From positions 1 to 55,539 of the forward strand of contig DAIDHE010000467.1 in the NCBI GenBank assembly GCA_027459775.1: a DNA stretch of 55,539 nucleotides, written 5' to 3'. The notes under the pieces were generated by a model. That model saw only the letters and a list, made by a program, of their open reading frames with translations. It was not told the DNA's origin and searched no databases. The DNA is from Planctomycetales bacterium. Its GTDB lineage: Bacteria > Planctomycetota > Planctomycetia > Isosphaerales > Isosphaeraceae. Shown piece by piece: positions 27,028-36,385 of this stretch (the first letter of the stretch is position 1; the number at the start of each line of letters is the position of its first letter). The position numbers were made by a program, and so were the translations under genes.

Positions 27028-27702
27028 TCAGCACAGCCGGCTGCCGTGCAACCGCTCGACGAGTCGCAAGATCACCCCGTTGTAGGCGAGCCCGACGCCC
27101 TCCTTGCATTCGGCGTCGGTCGCGACCAAGGCGCCATCGACGTCCAAGACGGCCTGATCGAAGAATTCGACCGGTTGCAGGGACCAAACCCCCAGCCTGG
27201 TCTCGTTGGCCGCGTCCATGAGGTCGACGATGTCGGGTTCGGTGAAGCGGCGACAGAAGTCGCCCGCGGTGGTGGGGTCGGGGATACGCTGGGCGCCCAG
27301 GGCGTCGAGATAGACCTCGTCGTTGCGTCGCAGTTCGAGGTGCTCGATGCATTCGCCGCCGGCGAGGATGTTGAAGGCGATGTTGAGGACGTGGTCCGAT
27401 TCGTGATAGGGCAGGTGTCGCTTGAGGACGTGGAGCCGGTTGTCGATCGCACTGATCAGGCCGACCTTGCGCGCGAGCAGAAGCATGGCGCCGAGTCCGC
27501 CGGGGCCCAGCCCGTGAACGCGGTCCGCCAGTTGATACTGAATGTTGGCGGCGGTGACCATGGGCACGGGGCGTTCTTGCCCAGGCTGATTCTTGATCCG
27601 GCGGAGAATTCTTCGCCGTCGATTCCGGAGAATCTCGCGGTCACGATTTTTCGTCTTCGACCCGTTGCGTTTTGGGAACCGATCCTTGATAGTGGCACTC
27701 AC
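27028..27702 (-). pseudogene. IS1380-type transposase, N-terminal half only
   Basis: 224 residues beginning at a GTG near 27702. The sequence QYQLADRVHGLGPGGLGAML and the DPTTAGDFCRRFTEPDI and LDVDGALV blocks are typical of IS1380 transposases, which are normally about twice as long. The frame runs out just after the first catalytic Asp region and the C-terminal catalytic half is missing. The roughly 250 bases beyond (26780-27027) hold no gene except a 21-codon minus-strand ORF (MPKKDRAENGG) with a good ribosome site, perhaps the head of another lost gene. Confidence 0.8.
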
Positions 27703-27830
27703 TCGAAAGCCCCTTTTCGATGGAATAGTGAGGATGTGTAATGACCTCCATTATTCCAAAATCGCTGGGGGTTTTCGAGTTTTTTTTGGAATTCTCCCTG
27801 ATTTTCGTGAAAATCACGCTTGTTTAAGGA

Positions 27831-27860
27831 CTAGTGCTCTGTCACAGCTTAATTTTAGGG
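27831..27860 (+). repeat. IS630 left terminal inverted repeat with flanking TA
   Basis: It pairs with 29029-29058 over 30 bases with about four mismatches. The first 19 bases (CTAGTGCTCTGTCACAGCT) are identical and include the duplicated TA. Confidence 0.88.
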
Positions 27861-28537
27861 TAGACCGACGTGAGTTTGCAGCGGGCGTCGTCGATCTTCA
27901 TTTGCCAGTCGACGCCGCGCTGGGTGCTGTTGACGTCGGATGACCAAGCGGTGGTCTCCGCCCGCAGGGTTTGAGCGTCGCCGAAGCGGCGGCCAGCCAC
28001 GCACTGGCGCGTCAGGGAACTCAGCTCGTTCTCGGCGATGTTCAGCCAGCTACCGTGTTTGGGCGTATGACAGAATTCGATGCGTCGGACCAGTTGGCGC
28101 GCCCGGGCGGGCGCGAAACTCTCATAGAAGGCCCCCTTGGTGTGTGTGTTCAAGTTGTCGCACACGACAACGACGCGCTCGGCATCGGCGTAACGGCCTT
28201 CGATCAGTAGAGCCATTTCAAGTGCCCAGTCGACTTTGGTCTTCGTTTCACGAACCGCCACTTCGCGCCATCCCGCCAGCGGTTCGGCGAACATAAAGAT
28301 GTTCGCCGTCCCGGCGCGTTCGTATTCATAATCGACGCGCTTGCCGTGCCAGCGCGTCGCGGGGATCGGCACGCGTATCTCCTTCAGCAACTGCACCGGC
28401 GGTTCGTCCATGCACAGAACAGGACGGGCGGGATCGTACGGTTTTGCGTAGGTTTCCAGCACTTCCTCCATGTGGGCCACGAATTCTCCGTCAGCCTCAG
28501 GCGGGATGACCCAGTACTCGATCTTGCGGTTCGTCAT
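27842..28537 (-). CDS. IS630 transposase ORF B (DDE catalytic domain)
   Basis: 231 residues counted from the ATG overlapping the ORF A stop (ATGA). The DDE/RNase-H-like domain is complete: Asp in LCMDEPPVQ, Asp in VVVCDNLNTH and Glu in LNIAENELSS. The stop lies within the left inverted repeat. The active enzyme is probably the A-B fusion made by the frameshift, while the ATGA overlap could also allow separate synthesis. Confidence 0.87.
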   Translation of the reverse strand: MTNRKIEYWVIPPEADGEFVAHMEEVLETYAKPYDPARPVLCMDEPPVQLLKEIRVPIPATRWHGKRVDYEYERAGTANIFMFAEPLAGWREVAVRETKTKVDWALEMALLIEGRYADAERVVVVCDNLNTHTKGAFYESFAPARARQLVRRIEFCHTPKHGSWLNIAENELSSLTRQCVAGRRFGDAQTLRAETTAWSSDVNSTQRGVDWQMKIDDARCKLTSVYPKIKL

Positions 28538-28977
28538 GCCGTTTTTTTTAGCGTCCGACGCACGGTTTCGTAACTCACGGACTCCACGATCCCCAACTCC
28601 ACGACCTTGCGCGCCAACAGGCGCAGCGTCCAGTTGGCATAGCCCGGGGGAGGTGATCCGATGCGTGTGGCGATAATCCGGGCTTCTTGATCGCCGCTGA
28701 GCAGCTTTTCGACTGGCGCTGTCTCACGCTTACCGCCGTCCAGCGTCTCACGGAAGCCGCACTCCACGAGACGCTGACGGATGTTCTCAACGGTCTTCGT
28801 TCGGCACCCGAAGGCCTCGGCGATCCGATGGTCGGTCCAGTTTGGGCCGTCCGCGTCTGCCTTGAACAAGATCTGGGCACGCCGCACCTTCTGGCTCGTT
28901 CCCTTCAGCTTTTTGATCACGGCCGCCAACTCGTTCCGTTCCTGATCCGTCAGCCGAACGATATACTTCTTGATCAT
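28534..28977 (-). CDS. IS630 transposase ORF A (helix-turn-helix part)
   Basis: 147 residues from the ATG at 28977, preceded by GGAGG. The N-terminal paired helix-turn-helix region (LTDQERNELAAVIKKLKG, then RIAEAFGCRTKTVENIRQRL) binds the terminal repeats. The frame ends in ...RRTLKKTA where single-ORF relatives continue KKNG... into the catalytic domain. Just before the stop, a run of eight A (28542-28549, minus strand) gives the slippery sequence A-AAA-AAA-C, so a -1 shift would fuse it to ORF B, a known IS630 mechanism. Confidence 0.85.
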   Translation of the reverse strand: MIKKYIVRLTDQERNELAAVIKKLKGTSQKVRRAQILFKADADGPNWTDHRIAEAFGCRTKTVENIRQRLVECGFRETLDGGKRETAPVEKLLSGDQEARIIATRIGSPPPGYANWTLRLLARKVVELGIVESVSYETVRRTLKKTA

Positions 28978-29028
28978 GGGAAACCTCCGTGTTCCCCAGA
29001 TCATCTGCGATCCGCGAAAAGTCTCCAA

Positions 29029-29058
29029 CCCTAATTCTTAGCTGTGACAGAGCACTAG
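29029..29058 (-). repeat. IS630 right terminal inverted repeat with flanking TA
   Basis: Reverse complement of the left end over 30 bases with about four mismatches. The helicase gene begins 130 bases further on, so its promoter, if the element did not bring one, must lie in that short gap or the element end. Confidence 0.88.
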
Positions 29059-29187
29059 CCGTCGATCGTCTGCATATGCGCCGCGTCGTGACCAACTCCG
29101 ATCGAAGCTCCCTCTTCGCGAGTGGCGTGATGCTCTCTGATCCGCCGGACGCCTGAACCGATAATCTGCTTCCATAAGAGACCATCG

Positions 29188-32100
29188 ATGACGATGATTA
29201 TTTCTGACCGGATCGAGGAATGGCGGAGCCAACTCCTCGACACGACCAAGCGAAATCGCCTAATCAACCTTAAACTGGGGAAGACCGGGGCTCTCAAGCT
29301 CATCCATCCGACCGCGGAGTTGGTCTGGGAGCAACTTGTCGCCCTTGGCGGGACGATGTCGTTCCCTTCGCAGCAGGAACTCGTTGGCGAATCGGACGAA
29401 GACCCATCCGGGCGATATCCGTCCGTCTTCGATCCCGAGACCGATGGCGACACCTCGGCGGGGCGCATCGACATCAAGCGATGCCTGGAGTCCCCGCGAT
29501 TGCTCGAAAGTCATCTCCTGACCGACCTGTCCGATAAGCTACTCAAGTCACGGCTGGGGCGACTGGCGCTGAATGCCAAGACCTCAATAACGGAGCAGGG
29601 CGTGCCGACGCTGTTCCTGACCTTCGGGCTGATGAGATGGTTCGAGTCCGCGGACAGCCAGGTCGGGATCCTTTCCCCGCTCCTCCTGTTCCCGGCGGAG
29701 TTGGAGCGGGAGAGTATCGGGTCGCCTTGGCAACTGAGGGTCCAGGAAGATGAGGTTGTCCCGAACCACTCCCTCGTCCGATTGATGAGCGGCAACTTCG
29801 CGATCAAGATCCCAGAACCACCCGACACTGAAGAGCTCGAGCCCGCTGAATGTCGAGACCGCTATTTCGAGGGCGTCAGGAACGCGATCCGCCACCAGAA
29901 GAAATGGGGAATCCTCGACGACTGCTGCCTGGGAATCTTCAGCTTCCAGAAGATCGCGATGTGGGAAGACCTTGGCAGGAACCAGGATCAGATCGCCGCC
30001 CACGACCTTTGCCGGGCGATCGCTGGCGACGGTTCCGTCCGACACAAAGCCCCCGAAGGATTGCCGAGGGAGCGCGATCTCGACAAAGCCACGCAGCCTA
30101 ATCGGACGTTCCACATCCTTGATTCGGACAGTTCCCAGCACGTAGCCATTGAGGCGGCGAAGCGAGGAGCCAACCTGATCGTCGAGGGTCCTCCCGGGAC
30201 GGGCAAGTCCCAGACGATTGCCAATATCATCGCGGAATTTCTCTCCGAGGGGAAATCGGTCCTCTTCGTGAGCGAGAAGTCCGCCGCCCTTGAAGTGGTC
30301 AAGCGGCGGCTCGATGAGAATGGTCTCGGAGACTTCTGCCTGGAGTGCCACAGCCACAAGGCGAACAAGAAGCAAGTCATCAATGAGTTGGGTCGATGCC
30401 TCAACCTGCCAAGCGAGACCTATAAAGACCAAGAGGACGATCTCGCCCATCTATTCGACACGCGGGAAACGCTGAACGCCTACGTCCGCTCGCTCCACGA
30501 GGTCCGCCAACCACTCGGGATCTCCGCTTATCAAGTTCACGGACGGCTCGTCGCAATCCCAACGGGTGTGGTATCCCGCTGCCCCGTCCCCGACCTCGAA
30601 CAGATCAACGCCGACCGCCTTCGGAAACTGACGGACCTCCTCAAAGCCCTGCCGGACTTCCGCAACGTCACGGAAAACTATACGGTCCACCCCTGGAGGG
30701 GTAGCAAGGCGCAGGGTCGGTCGCTCAGCCTCGACGAAGAAATCCGGCACCACTTCGGGCGTCTCGAACTCGCCTTTGTTGAGATGGTCCAAGCCGCCCC
30801 GCTCCTGGCTCGCCTGGGTTTCTTGAGCCACGAGCCGACACTGGAAGATTGGCTCCAGGGTCTGGAATTGTCCCGCGAATCCCCGAGCTATCCGCTGGTC
30901 CCGCCCGAATGGTTCCAAGAAGAGCCCCGAAAAATCGCCGCCCGGTATATCCGACTCGATCGGTCGACCCGCGAGTACCGCCAGGCCCGCCAGAGGATGC
31001 CCGAGTTCGGCGAGGAGGCGGTCCTCGGTATCGAACAAGCCGAGACCCTGAGCTTTCCGGCAGCGATCGACGAACGATGCTCGAATCTCCTGCCGCACGG
31101 CAATGAGACCCTGATTACGCTCCGGGATCACCTCCGGTCCGTCGTGGATTCCCTGGCACTCCTCTCAATCCACGCACGGTCGACCGACGGCGCCCTGGCT
31201 CGGTTGCTCGGAATCCTGATGCTGAAACCGCGTCCGATCCCAGCACGCCGGTTGAGCGAGGTCCGAGAACTCCTGGAGATCGTCGGACGGTTCGATCGCC
31301 TGCTCCGTTCGTGGCTCGATCCCCTGCAAAGGGATGAGGTTCGAAGAAGTCTCGACCTGTGCCGTCACGACTTGCCGGAATTCCGCGAGCCGAAGGTATT
31401 CGAACTCGCAGCCGGGGACGTTGCGCAGTTCGAGAGCGCCCTCGAAGTCAGTACGACGATCCTCAAGCCGCATGGGACGACCACGTTACGTGCCTTCCTC
31501 GATCGCCTCGAACGCGCGATCCTGTCGGTTCGCACGATGGATCGCCACTTCGCGGTGAATCAGGAATCCCTGAGAAATGTCCTGACTGTCCTCCATTCGC
31601 CCGTGCGACCCATCGCGATGCGAGGATTGCGAAAGGTCCACGAATTACTCGATCTGATCGGCAACATCAGGGCAATCCGCCGATTCTGGCTCAATCCCCA
31701 GGCGAGGCAGGAAGTCCGTCGAATCCTCGAACTGTGTCGTACCACCCTCCCCGAATTCAGCGAGTCGAAGGCGATCGGTATCGGCCTCGCCGAGGTCCAG
31801 GGGTATTCGAGTCTGCTCGACACCAGTTCGACGATCCTGTTGCCGCATGGGAAAACGAGCGTGGTCGCCCTCCGCGATCATCTGGACCGAGTGCTCTTCT
31901 CACTGAGAAACCTGGCCGACAATTTCACAGCGACCGAGGAGTGTTTGGGCAAGGTTTTGACCTCGCTCGGTGAGGCGAAACGACATTTGCTCGTCCGAGG
32001 TCTGGGAAGCGTCATCGAACTGTTGAGCCGCTTGCTATCGGTCGGCCGTCTCCATCGTTCGTGGCTCGACCCACGGCAGAGGAAGGAAATCTCGCGTGTC

Positions 32101-35100
32101 CTCGACCGATGCCGCGACGAAGAAACCGTCATCGCGGATGTCCGCTTTAAGCTCCTGGAGAGGCTCCTTCCCATGGCATTCAGCCCGGAAGGGGCGATAC
32201 TGGCTTCCCGATCCCGATCGTATCGTGCGGGTTGGAAGAGGCTCCTGCCGGGTTGGTGGTCGCTCAGGGGCAAGCTCGCCAGCTACTACGGCGGGCGGCT
32301 CCCGGAGACCTTGGTCCTGATCGAAGACATGGTCCAACTCGAGGATTACCATCGCCGGATGGATTACGTCCGACAGCTGATCAACCAGTACGCCGATCGT
32401 ATCGTGCTCCGCGAGAATGGCGAGTTGGACCGGGATCGGACGCTTGAGGGGCTGAGTCTCGCGGAGCAATTCGACCCACTCATCCGCGAGATCCCCAACC
32501 TGAAGGAAGTCCTCATCAATCCGTCTGGTATCGATCGGGATCCCCTGCGGACCGAACTCGACCAACTGACCCGCCAGCATCGCCAGTTCGAGGAGTCGGT
32601 GGCATCTTCCGGTGATCACATCAAACTCGGGCTCGACTTCAGCCCGGAGGGACGACTCTCGACCGCGGAATTCGCCGGATGGTTGCAAGCCGAATCGCCC
32701 AAGCTGGAGGCGCTCTCCACCTCGGCGGGGCGCCTGGTCAGCCTCTTGAAGACGGGACGCGACGTTCCGCTGGCTGACCTGGCTTCGAGGATCGACGCCC
32801 TCAAGACGATCATCCAGGCAAACCTCCGACCTCCATCGGATTACTTCCTCCTGGACGAGTCGGGCGAGTTAGATTTGAGGGGAACAATCGAGGGAATTCG
32901 TGCCGCCGAGCTACTCGACCCTCTCATCCGTGCTTTCCCAGAATTGAAGGATGTCCTGGTCGACCCGGCGAGGATCGATCGTTTCGCCCTCGAAGGGCCC
33001 CTGGAAAGGCTCAAGCAGAGTTATCGGGCCTACCAAGAGTCGGCGACTGCCGCGGGCGAGTTCGTCGATTTGAGTGCCGTGTTCAGCCCGGATGGGAGAC
33101 TGTCGAAGGTCTCGGCGACGGACTTCGTCGCCTGGCTCGGAAGCGAGCTATCCAAGCTTGAGACCAAGGCAGCGACGTTCGGGCGTCTCGTCGCCCTGCT
33201 GAAGCCGGATCGCGACGTTGAATTGTCCAACCTCCCGGCGCGATTCGCGAAACTCAATCGGATCATCGGCTCCAATCTCCGACCCGCCCCCAAGTATCTC
33301 ATGCTCGACGAGGCGGGCGAATTCGACTTCCAGACGACCATCCAAGGATTGAAGACCGCCGAACAACTCGACCCGTTCGTTCGATTCTTTCCCGAATCGA
33401 TCAGCGTCCTTGTCGATCCGGGAACGATCGACCGTGATGCCTTCGGGAAGAGTCGAGATCAACTGACCCAGGGTCTTGAAAGCCTCAGCGAGGCTCTGAC
33501 CCGCGTGGAATCCCATTTCCGACTGTCCGAGGTCTTTCACGAGGATGGTTCGCTCTCGACGATGACTCCGAGCGATTTCGCGGGCTGGATCGACGCGGAG
33601 TCAGCCAAATTGGAGGCTCGCTTCACCTCGTTGAATCAACTCGCCTTGCTCCTGAAGCCAGGCCGGGATGTACCTGTCGTTCATCTGTCAGACCGTCTTG
33701 CGTCCATTCAGAGTCTTCGTCGGTCGAGATCGGAGATCACCACCATCGCCGGATTGCTCGGGCTCTCATCAATGGATTTTGCCACGATCCAGGAACACGA
33801 TTGGGGCGAGTCGCGGTCGAAGGCGGAGTGGACGATCGGCTTCCTCGCAGAATACGGAGACGCTCCCCCCGAGCCACTCATCAGGGCGGCAACGGTCCCC
33901 GAGATCCGAGGAGAGTTGGATGAAGCGGTCCGCCGCAATCTCGCCATCAAATCGGACTCGTTCCTGAAAAGCTGGAAATTCCTGACTGATCTGTTCGACC
34001 CCGAACAGGAAGTCTCGACGGGGATTCGGATCGGTCGGGCGCCAATCGGGGTACTCTCGACCTGGGTCGGCGAGCGAGCCAAGGATGCAGGCTTGATCCG
34101 AGAATGGATCGACTTCGGCGAATTACGCCAGAGGATCGTCCAGGCAGGGCTCGGTCCCATCCTGGCGGAGTTGTCGGATCGCAAGCTCGATGTCAAGGAC
34201 GCCTGTGACGCCTTCCTCGCGCGGTTCTATCGATCCTGGCTGGATTGGTTTTACGGACAGGACGCCTCGCTCCAGCGTTTCTCCGTGGAGGATCACGAGA
34301 GGGCGATCCAGCGCTTCCGTAGCCTCGACAAGGACTCGGTCCGACTGGCGTTCACGCGAATTCGGGCGAGGCTGTTGAGCGACGGAGCCCGCCCCAACGT
34401 CAATTCGCTCGATACCCCGAGCACCTCGGAACTGGGCATCCTGCTCCGCGAGATGAACAAGAAGCGCCGGCATCTGGGGTTACGCCACCTCTTCGCCCGA
34501 ATCCCGACGGTCCTCACCAGGCTGAAACCGTGCTTGATGATGAGCCCGCTGGCAGTCAGCACCTACCTCGAAACGAAGGACATCCTGTTCGACGTTGTCA
34601 TCTTCGACGAAGCATCCCAGGTCCGCCCTTATGACGCCATCAGCGCGATCTACCGGGGCAAGCAACTGGTCGTCGCGGGTGATCAGAACCAGCTACCCCC
34701 AACCAGTTTCTTCGAGCGTTCGGTCGCCGACGAGGATCTCTCGTCGGACGAGCAGGAAGCCACGGAGGAACTCAAGGACTTCGAGAGCATCCTCGACGTT
34801 TGCGGCACACTAGGGCTCGCCCGCCGTCGGCTCCGCTGGCACTATCGCAGCAAGAGGGAGCCGCTCATCGCATTCTCCAACCGCCACATCTACAAAGGCG
34901 AATTGGTGACGTTCCCGAGCGTCTTGGACACAGGAGCGACACCGGCGGTGCGGTTCGAGTTCGTCGAAGCCGGGAGATGGAAGTCGGGGACCAGCGGCGG
35001 ATTCAACGTGGTGGAGGCGAAGCGGATCGCCGAAATCATCATGGAACATTTCCGCCAGAACCCATTGCAAAGCCTGGGCGTGATCGCCTTCAGCCAGCGG

Positions 35101-36204
35101 CAGCAGACAGCCATCCTGGACGAGCTGGAGCAGCTAAGGCGGCTCCAGCCGGAGATGGAAAAATTCTTCAAGGAAGATGACGAGGAGCCCTTCTTCGTGA
35201 AGAATCTGGAGAACGTCCAAGGAGACGAGCGGGACGTGATCTTCCTCAGCGTCGGCTACGGACCCGACGAGAAGGATGGTCGGGTTGCCATGAGGTTCGG
35301 TCCCCTGAATCTCCTGGGAGGCGAGAGACGTCTGAACGTTGCCGTGAGCCGCTCTCGATCGGCGATGTTGGTCATCAGCTCCCTCAAGTCTCACGACATC
35401 GACCTGTCGCGAACGAAGGCAGTCGGCGTCAAGCTCCTCCGTGACTACCTGGACTTCGCCGAGCGGGGCATCTCCGCCTTGGTTTCGGAGATTACTCAGG
35501 TGAATGAACACGATTACGATTCGCCGTTCGAGAAGGAAGTCGCCGACGCGCTCACCCGTCGAGGTTTCGCGGTCAAGAGTCAAATCGGATGCAGCGGCTT
35601 TCGGATCGATCTGGCTCTGGTGGACCCCAAACGCCCCAGTCGATTCCTCCTTGGGATCGAGTGCGACGGCGCGACGTACCGCGGTTCCGCGACCGCGAGG
35701 GATCGAGACCGGCTCCGCCAGGAAGTCCTGGAGTCGCTTGGCTGGACGATCGTCCGCATCTGGTCCACCGATTGGGTGAAGAATCCGAACTCCCAGATCG
35801 ATCAAGTTGTCGCTGCCCTCGAACAAGCCCAGAAAGCTCCACGAAAATCCGTGGTGTCTCAATCTCGATCATCAGCGAAGGTCCAGTGCGGGGACGAAAT
35901 ACCCGTGAAAATCACCCCGGTCGTCAAGCGATCCGAACAATCAGAACATCAGTACACGTTTGATAAGATCGAGGACGTTCCAGAAAGCACCATCGAGAAG
36001 CTCGTCCTTTCCATCCTCGGTTCATACGGAGCTACGGGAGAAGACGAAGTGAAGCAGACGACCTGCCGTCAACTCGGCTTCGGGAGGATGGGGAAGAATA
36101 TCAACGCCAGGATCGAACTGACCATCGAGAGCCTGATCCGTGCGACAAAGGTGGTCCGTCTCGATGGCGGTTCGCTCAAACTGAGGGGTGCGATCCCAAA
36201 ATAG
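29188..36204 (+). CDS. Giant DUF4011 superfamily-1 helicase with C-terminal nuclease and DUF3320
   Basis: 2338 residues. N-terminal DUF4011 (about 7-220; EEWRSQLLDTTKRNRLIN is its typical entry). Walker A GPPGTGKS at 334-341. A very long insertion (about 480-1700) contains three copies of a 125-residue repeat (604-978) and three of a 148-151-residue repeat (1070-1516). The helicase core then resumes: FDEASQ (Asp1807, Glu1808), VVAGDQNQLPPTS, LRWHYRSKREPLIAFSN, ENVQGDERDVIFLS and RLNVAVSR (2048-2055). A Vsr/MTES_1575-like nuclease follows with Asp2141 and Glu2158/Asp2160 (GFRIDLAL, GIECDGATY), and a C-terminal DUF3320-like winged helix (about 2250-2335). Relatives in the COG1112 helicase group occur in anti-phage islands, for example Mokosh-type systems that pair such a helicase with a nuclease. 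Motifs look intact. It probably unwinds and cuts foreign nucleic acid; this is inferred. Confidence 0.88.
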   Translation: MTMIISDRIEEWRSQLLDTTKRNRLINLKLGKTGALKLIHPTAELVWEQLVALGGTMSFPSQQELVGESDEDPSGRYPSVFDPETDGDTSAGRIDIKRCLESPRLLESHLLTDLSDKLLKSRLGRLALNAKTSITEQGVPTLFLTFGLMRWFESADSQVGILSPLLLFPAELERESIGSPWQLRVQEDEVVPNHSLVRLMSGNFAIKIPEPPDTEELEPAECRDRYFEGVRNAIRHQKKWGILDDCCLGIFSFQKIAMWEDLGRNQDQIAAHDLCRAIAGDGSVRHKAPEGLPRERDLDKATQPNRTFHILDSDSSQHVAIEAAKRGANLIVEGPPGTGKSQTIANIIAEFLSEGKSVLFVSEKSAALEVVKRRLDENGLGDFCLECHSHKANKKQVINELGRCLNLPSETYKDQEDDLAHLFDTRETLNAYVRSLHEVRQPLGISAYQVHGRLVAIPTGVVSRCPVPDLEQINADRLRKLTDLLKALPDFRNVTENYTVHPWRGSKAQGRSLSLDEEIRHHFGRLELAFVEMVQAAPLLARLGFLSHEPTLEDWLQGLELSRESPSYPLVPPEWFQEEPRKIAARYIRLDRSTREYRQARQRMPEFGEEAVLGIEQAETLSFPAAIDERCSNLLPHGNETLITLRDHLRSVVDSLALLSIHARSTDGALARLLGILMLKPRPIPARRLSEVRELLEIVGRFDRLLRSWLDPLQRDEVRRSLDLCRHDLPEFREPKVFELAAGDVAQFESALEVSTTILKPHGTTTLRAFLDRLERAILSVRTMDRHFAVNQESLRNVLTVLHSPVRPIAMRGLRKVHELLDLIGNIRAIRRFWLNPQARQEVRRILELCRTTLPEFSESKAIGIGLAEVQGYSSLLDTSSTILLPHGKTSVVALRDHLDRVLFSLRNLADNFTATEECLGKVLTSLGEAKRHLLVRGLGSVIELLSRLLSVGRLHRSWLDPRQRKEISRVLDRCRDEETVIADVRFKLLERLLPMAFSPEGAILASRSRSYRAGWKRLLPGWWSLRGKLASYYGGRLPETLVLIEDMVQLEDYHRRMDYVRQLINQYADRIVLRENGELDRDRTLEGLSLAEQFDPLIREIPNLKEVLINPSGIDRDPLRTELDQLTRQHRQFEESVASSGDHIKLGLDFSPEGRLSTAEFAGWLQAESPKLEALSTSAGRLVSLLKTGRDVPLADLASRIDALKTIIQANLRPPSDYFLLDESGELDLRGTIEGIRAAELLDPLIRAFPELKDVLVDPARIDRFALEGPLERLKQSYRAYQESATAAGEFVDLSAVFSPDGRLSKVSATDFVAWLGSELSKLETKAATFGRLVALLKPDRDVELSNLPARFAKLNRIIGSNLRPAPKYLMLDEAGEFDFQTTIQGLKTAEQLDPFVRFFPESISVLVDPGTIDRDAFGKSRDQLTQGLESLSEALTRVESHFRLSEVFHEDGSLSTMTPSDFAGWIDAESAKLEARFTSLNQLALLLKPGRDVPVVHLSDRLASIQSLRRSRSEITTIAGLLGLSSMDFATIQEHDWGESRSKAEWTIGFLAEYGDAPPEPLIRAATVPEIRGELDEAVRRNLAIKSDSFLKSWKFLTDLFDPEQEVSTGIRIGRAPIGVLSTWVGERAKDAGLIREWIDFGELRQRIVQAGLGPILAELSDRKLDVKDACDAFLARFYRSWLDWFYGQDASLQRFSVEDHERAIQRFRSLDKDSVRLAFTRIRARLLSDGARPNVNSLDTPSTSELGILLREMNKKRRHLGLRHLFARIPTVLTRLKPCLMMSPLAVSTYLETKDILFDVVIFDEASQVRPYDAISAIYRGKQLVVAGDQNQLPPTSFFERSVADEDLSSDEQEATEELKDFESILDVCGTLGLARRRLRWHYRSKREPLIAFSNRHIYKGELVTFPSVLDTGATPAVRFEFVEAGRWKSGTSGGFNVVEAKRIAEIIMEHFRQNPLQSLGVIAFSQRQQTAILDELEQLRRLQPEMEKFFKEDDEEPFFVKNLENVQGDERDVIFLSVGYGPDEKDGRVAMRFGPLNLLGGERRLNVAVSRSRSAMLVISSLKSHDIDLSRTKAVGVKLLRDYLDFAERGISALVSEITQVNEHDYDSPFEKEVADALTRRGFAVKSQIGCSGFRIDLALVDPKRPSRFLLGIECDGATYRGSATARDRDRLRQEVLESLGWTIVRIWSTDWVKNPNSQIDQVVAALEQAQKAPRKSVVSQSRSSAKVQCGDEIPVKITPVVKRSEQSEHQYTFDKIEDVPESTIEKLVLSILGSYGATGEDEVKQTTCRQLGFGRMGKNINARIELTIESLIRATKVVRLDGGSLKLRGAIPK
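30997..32121 (+). repeat. Three tandem 125-residue repeats inside the helicase gene (type A)
   Basis: The encoded repeats are residues 604-728, 729-853 and 854-978. Each opens with (M/L)PEF, has a L(L/K)PHG anchor 32 residues later (Pro636, Pro761, Pro886, exactly 125 apart), and ends with a (S/F)WL(D/N)P...(R/E)VRR-like block and a LCR/RCR. The copies are diverged at protein level, so they are old or fast-evolving, and are predicted helical. They lie between helicase motifs I and II. Confidence 0.82.
32395..33735 (+). repeat. Three tandem ~150-residue repeats inside the helicase gene (type B)
   Basis: Encoded residues are about 1070-1217, 1218-1368 and 1369-1516. Anchors are G-E-(L/F)-D at 1078, 1226 and 1377; then a (L/F)DP(L/F) block, IDRD/IDRF, a (F/V)F(S/H)(P/E)(E/D)G(R/S)LS turn, FxxW(L/I) and LLK(T/P)(G/D)RDV. 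The second and third copies are the most similar pair. Unrelated to the type A repeats by eye. Confidence 0.82.
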
Positions 36205-36385
36205 GGTGACTCCAAGACGAGTGTTTGTTAGGATACCCGAACGGGCGGAGACCAAGCAACATGGAAGTGCTCCTTGAGGTGGTGAAGGGTGCAAGACGCA
36301 CTTTGCAAGTGCCTGACGGGTTGTTATGTTGTCAAGCTGAGTTTTCCATTTTGCCCCGTTCCACAAGTTCAAGGACGAACAACAG

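Larger units (their letters stand above)
27834..29055 (-). mobile_element. Complete IS630-family insertion sequence
   Basis: 1222 bases ending in imperfect terminal inverted repeats (outer 16 bases identical, starting GTGCTCTGTCACAGC), flanked on each side by TA, the target duplicated by IS630/Tc1 elements. It carries two overlapping ORFs joined by a poly-A slippery stretch, both apparently intact. It is inserted between the IS1380 remnant and the giant helicase gene. Confidence 0.88.
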
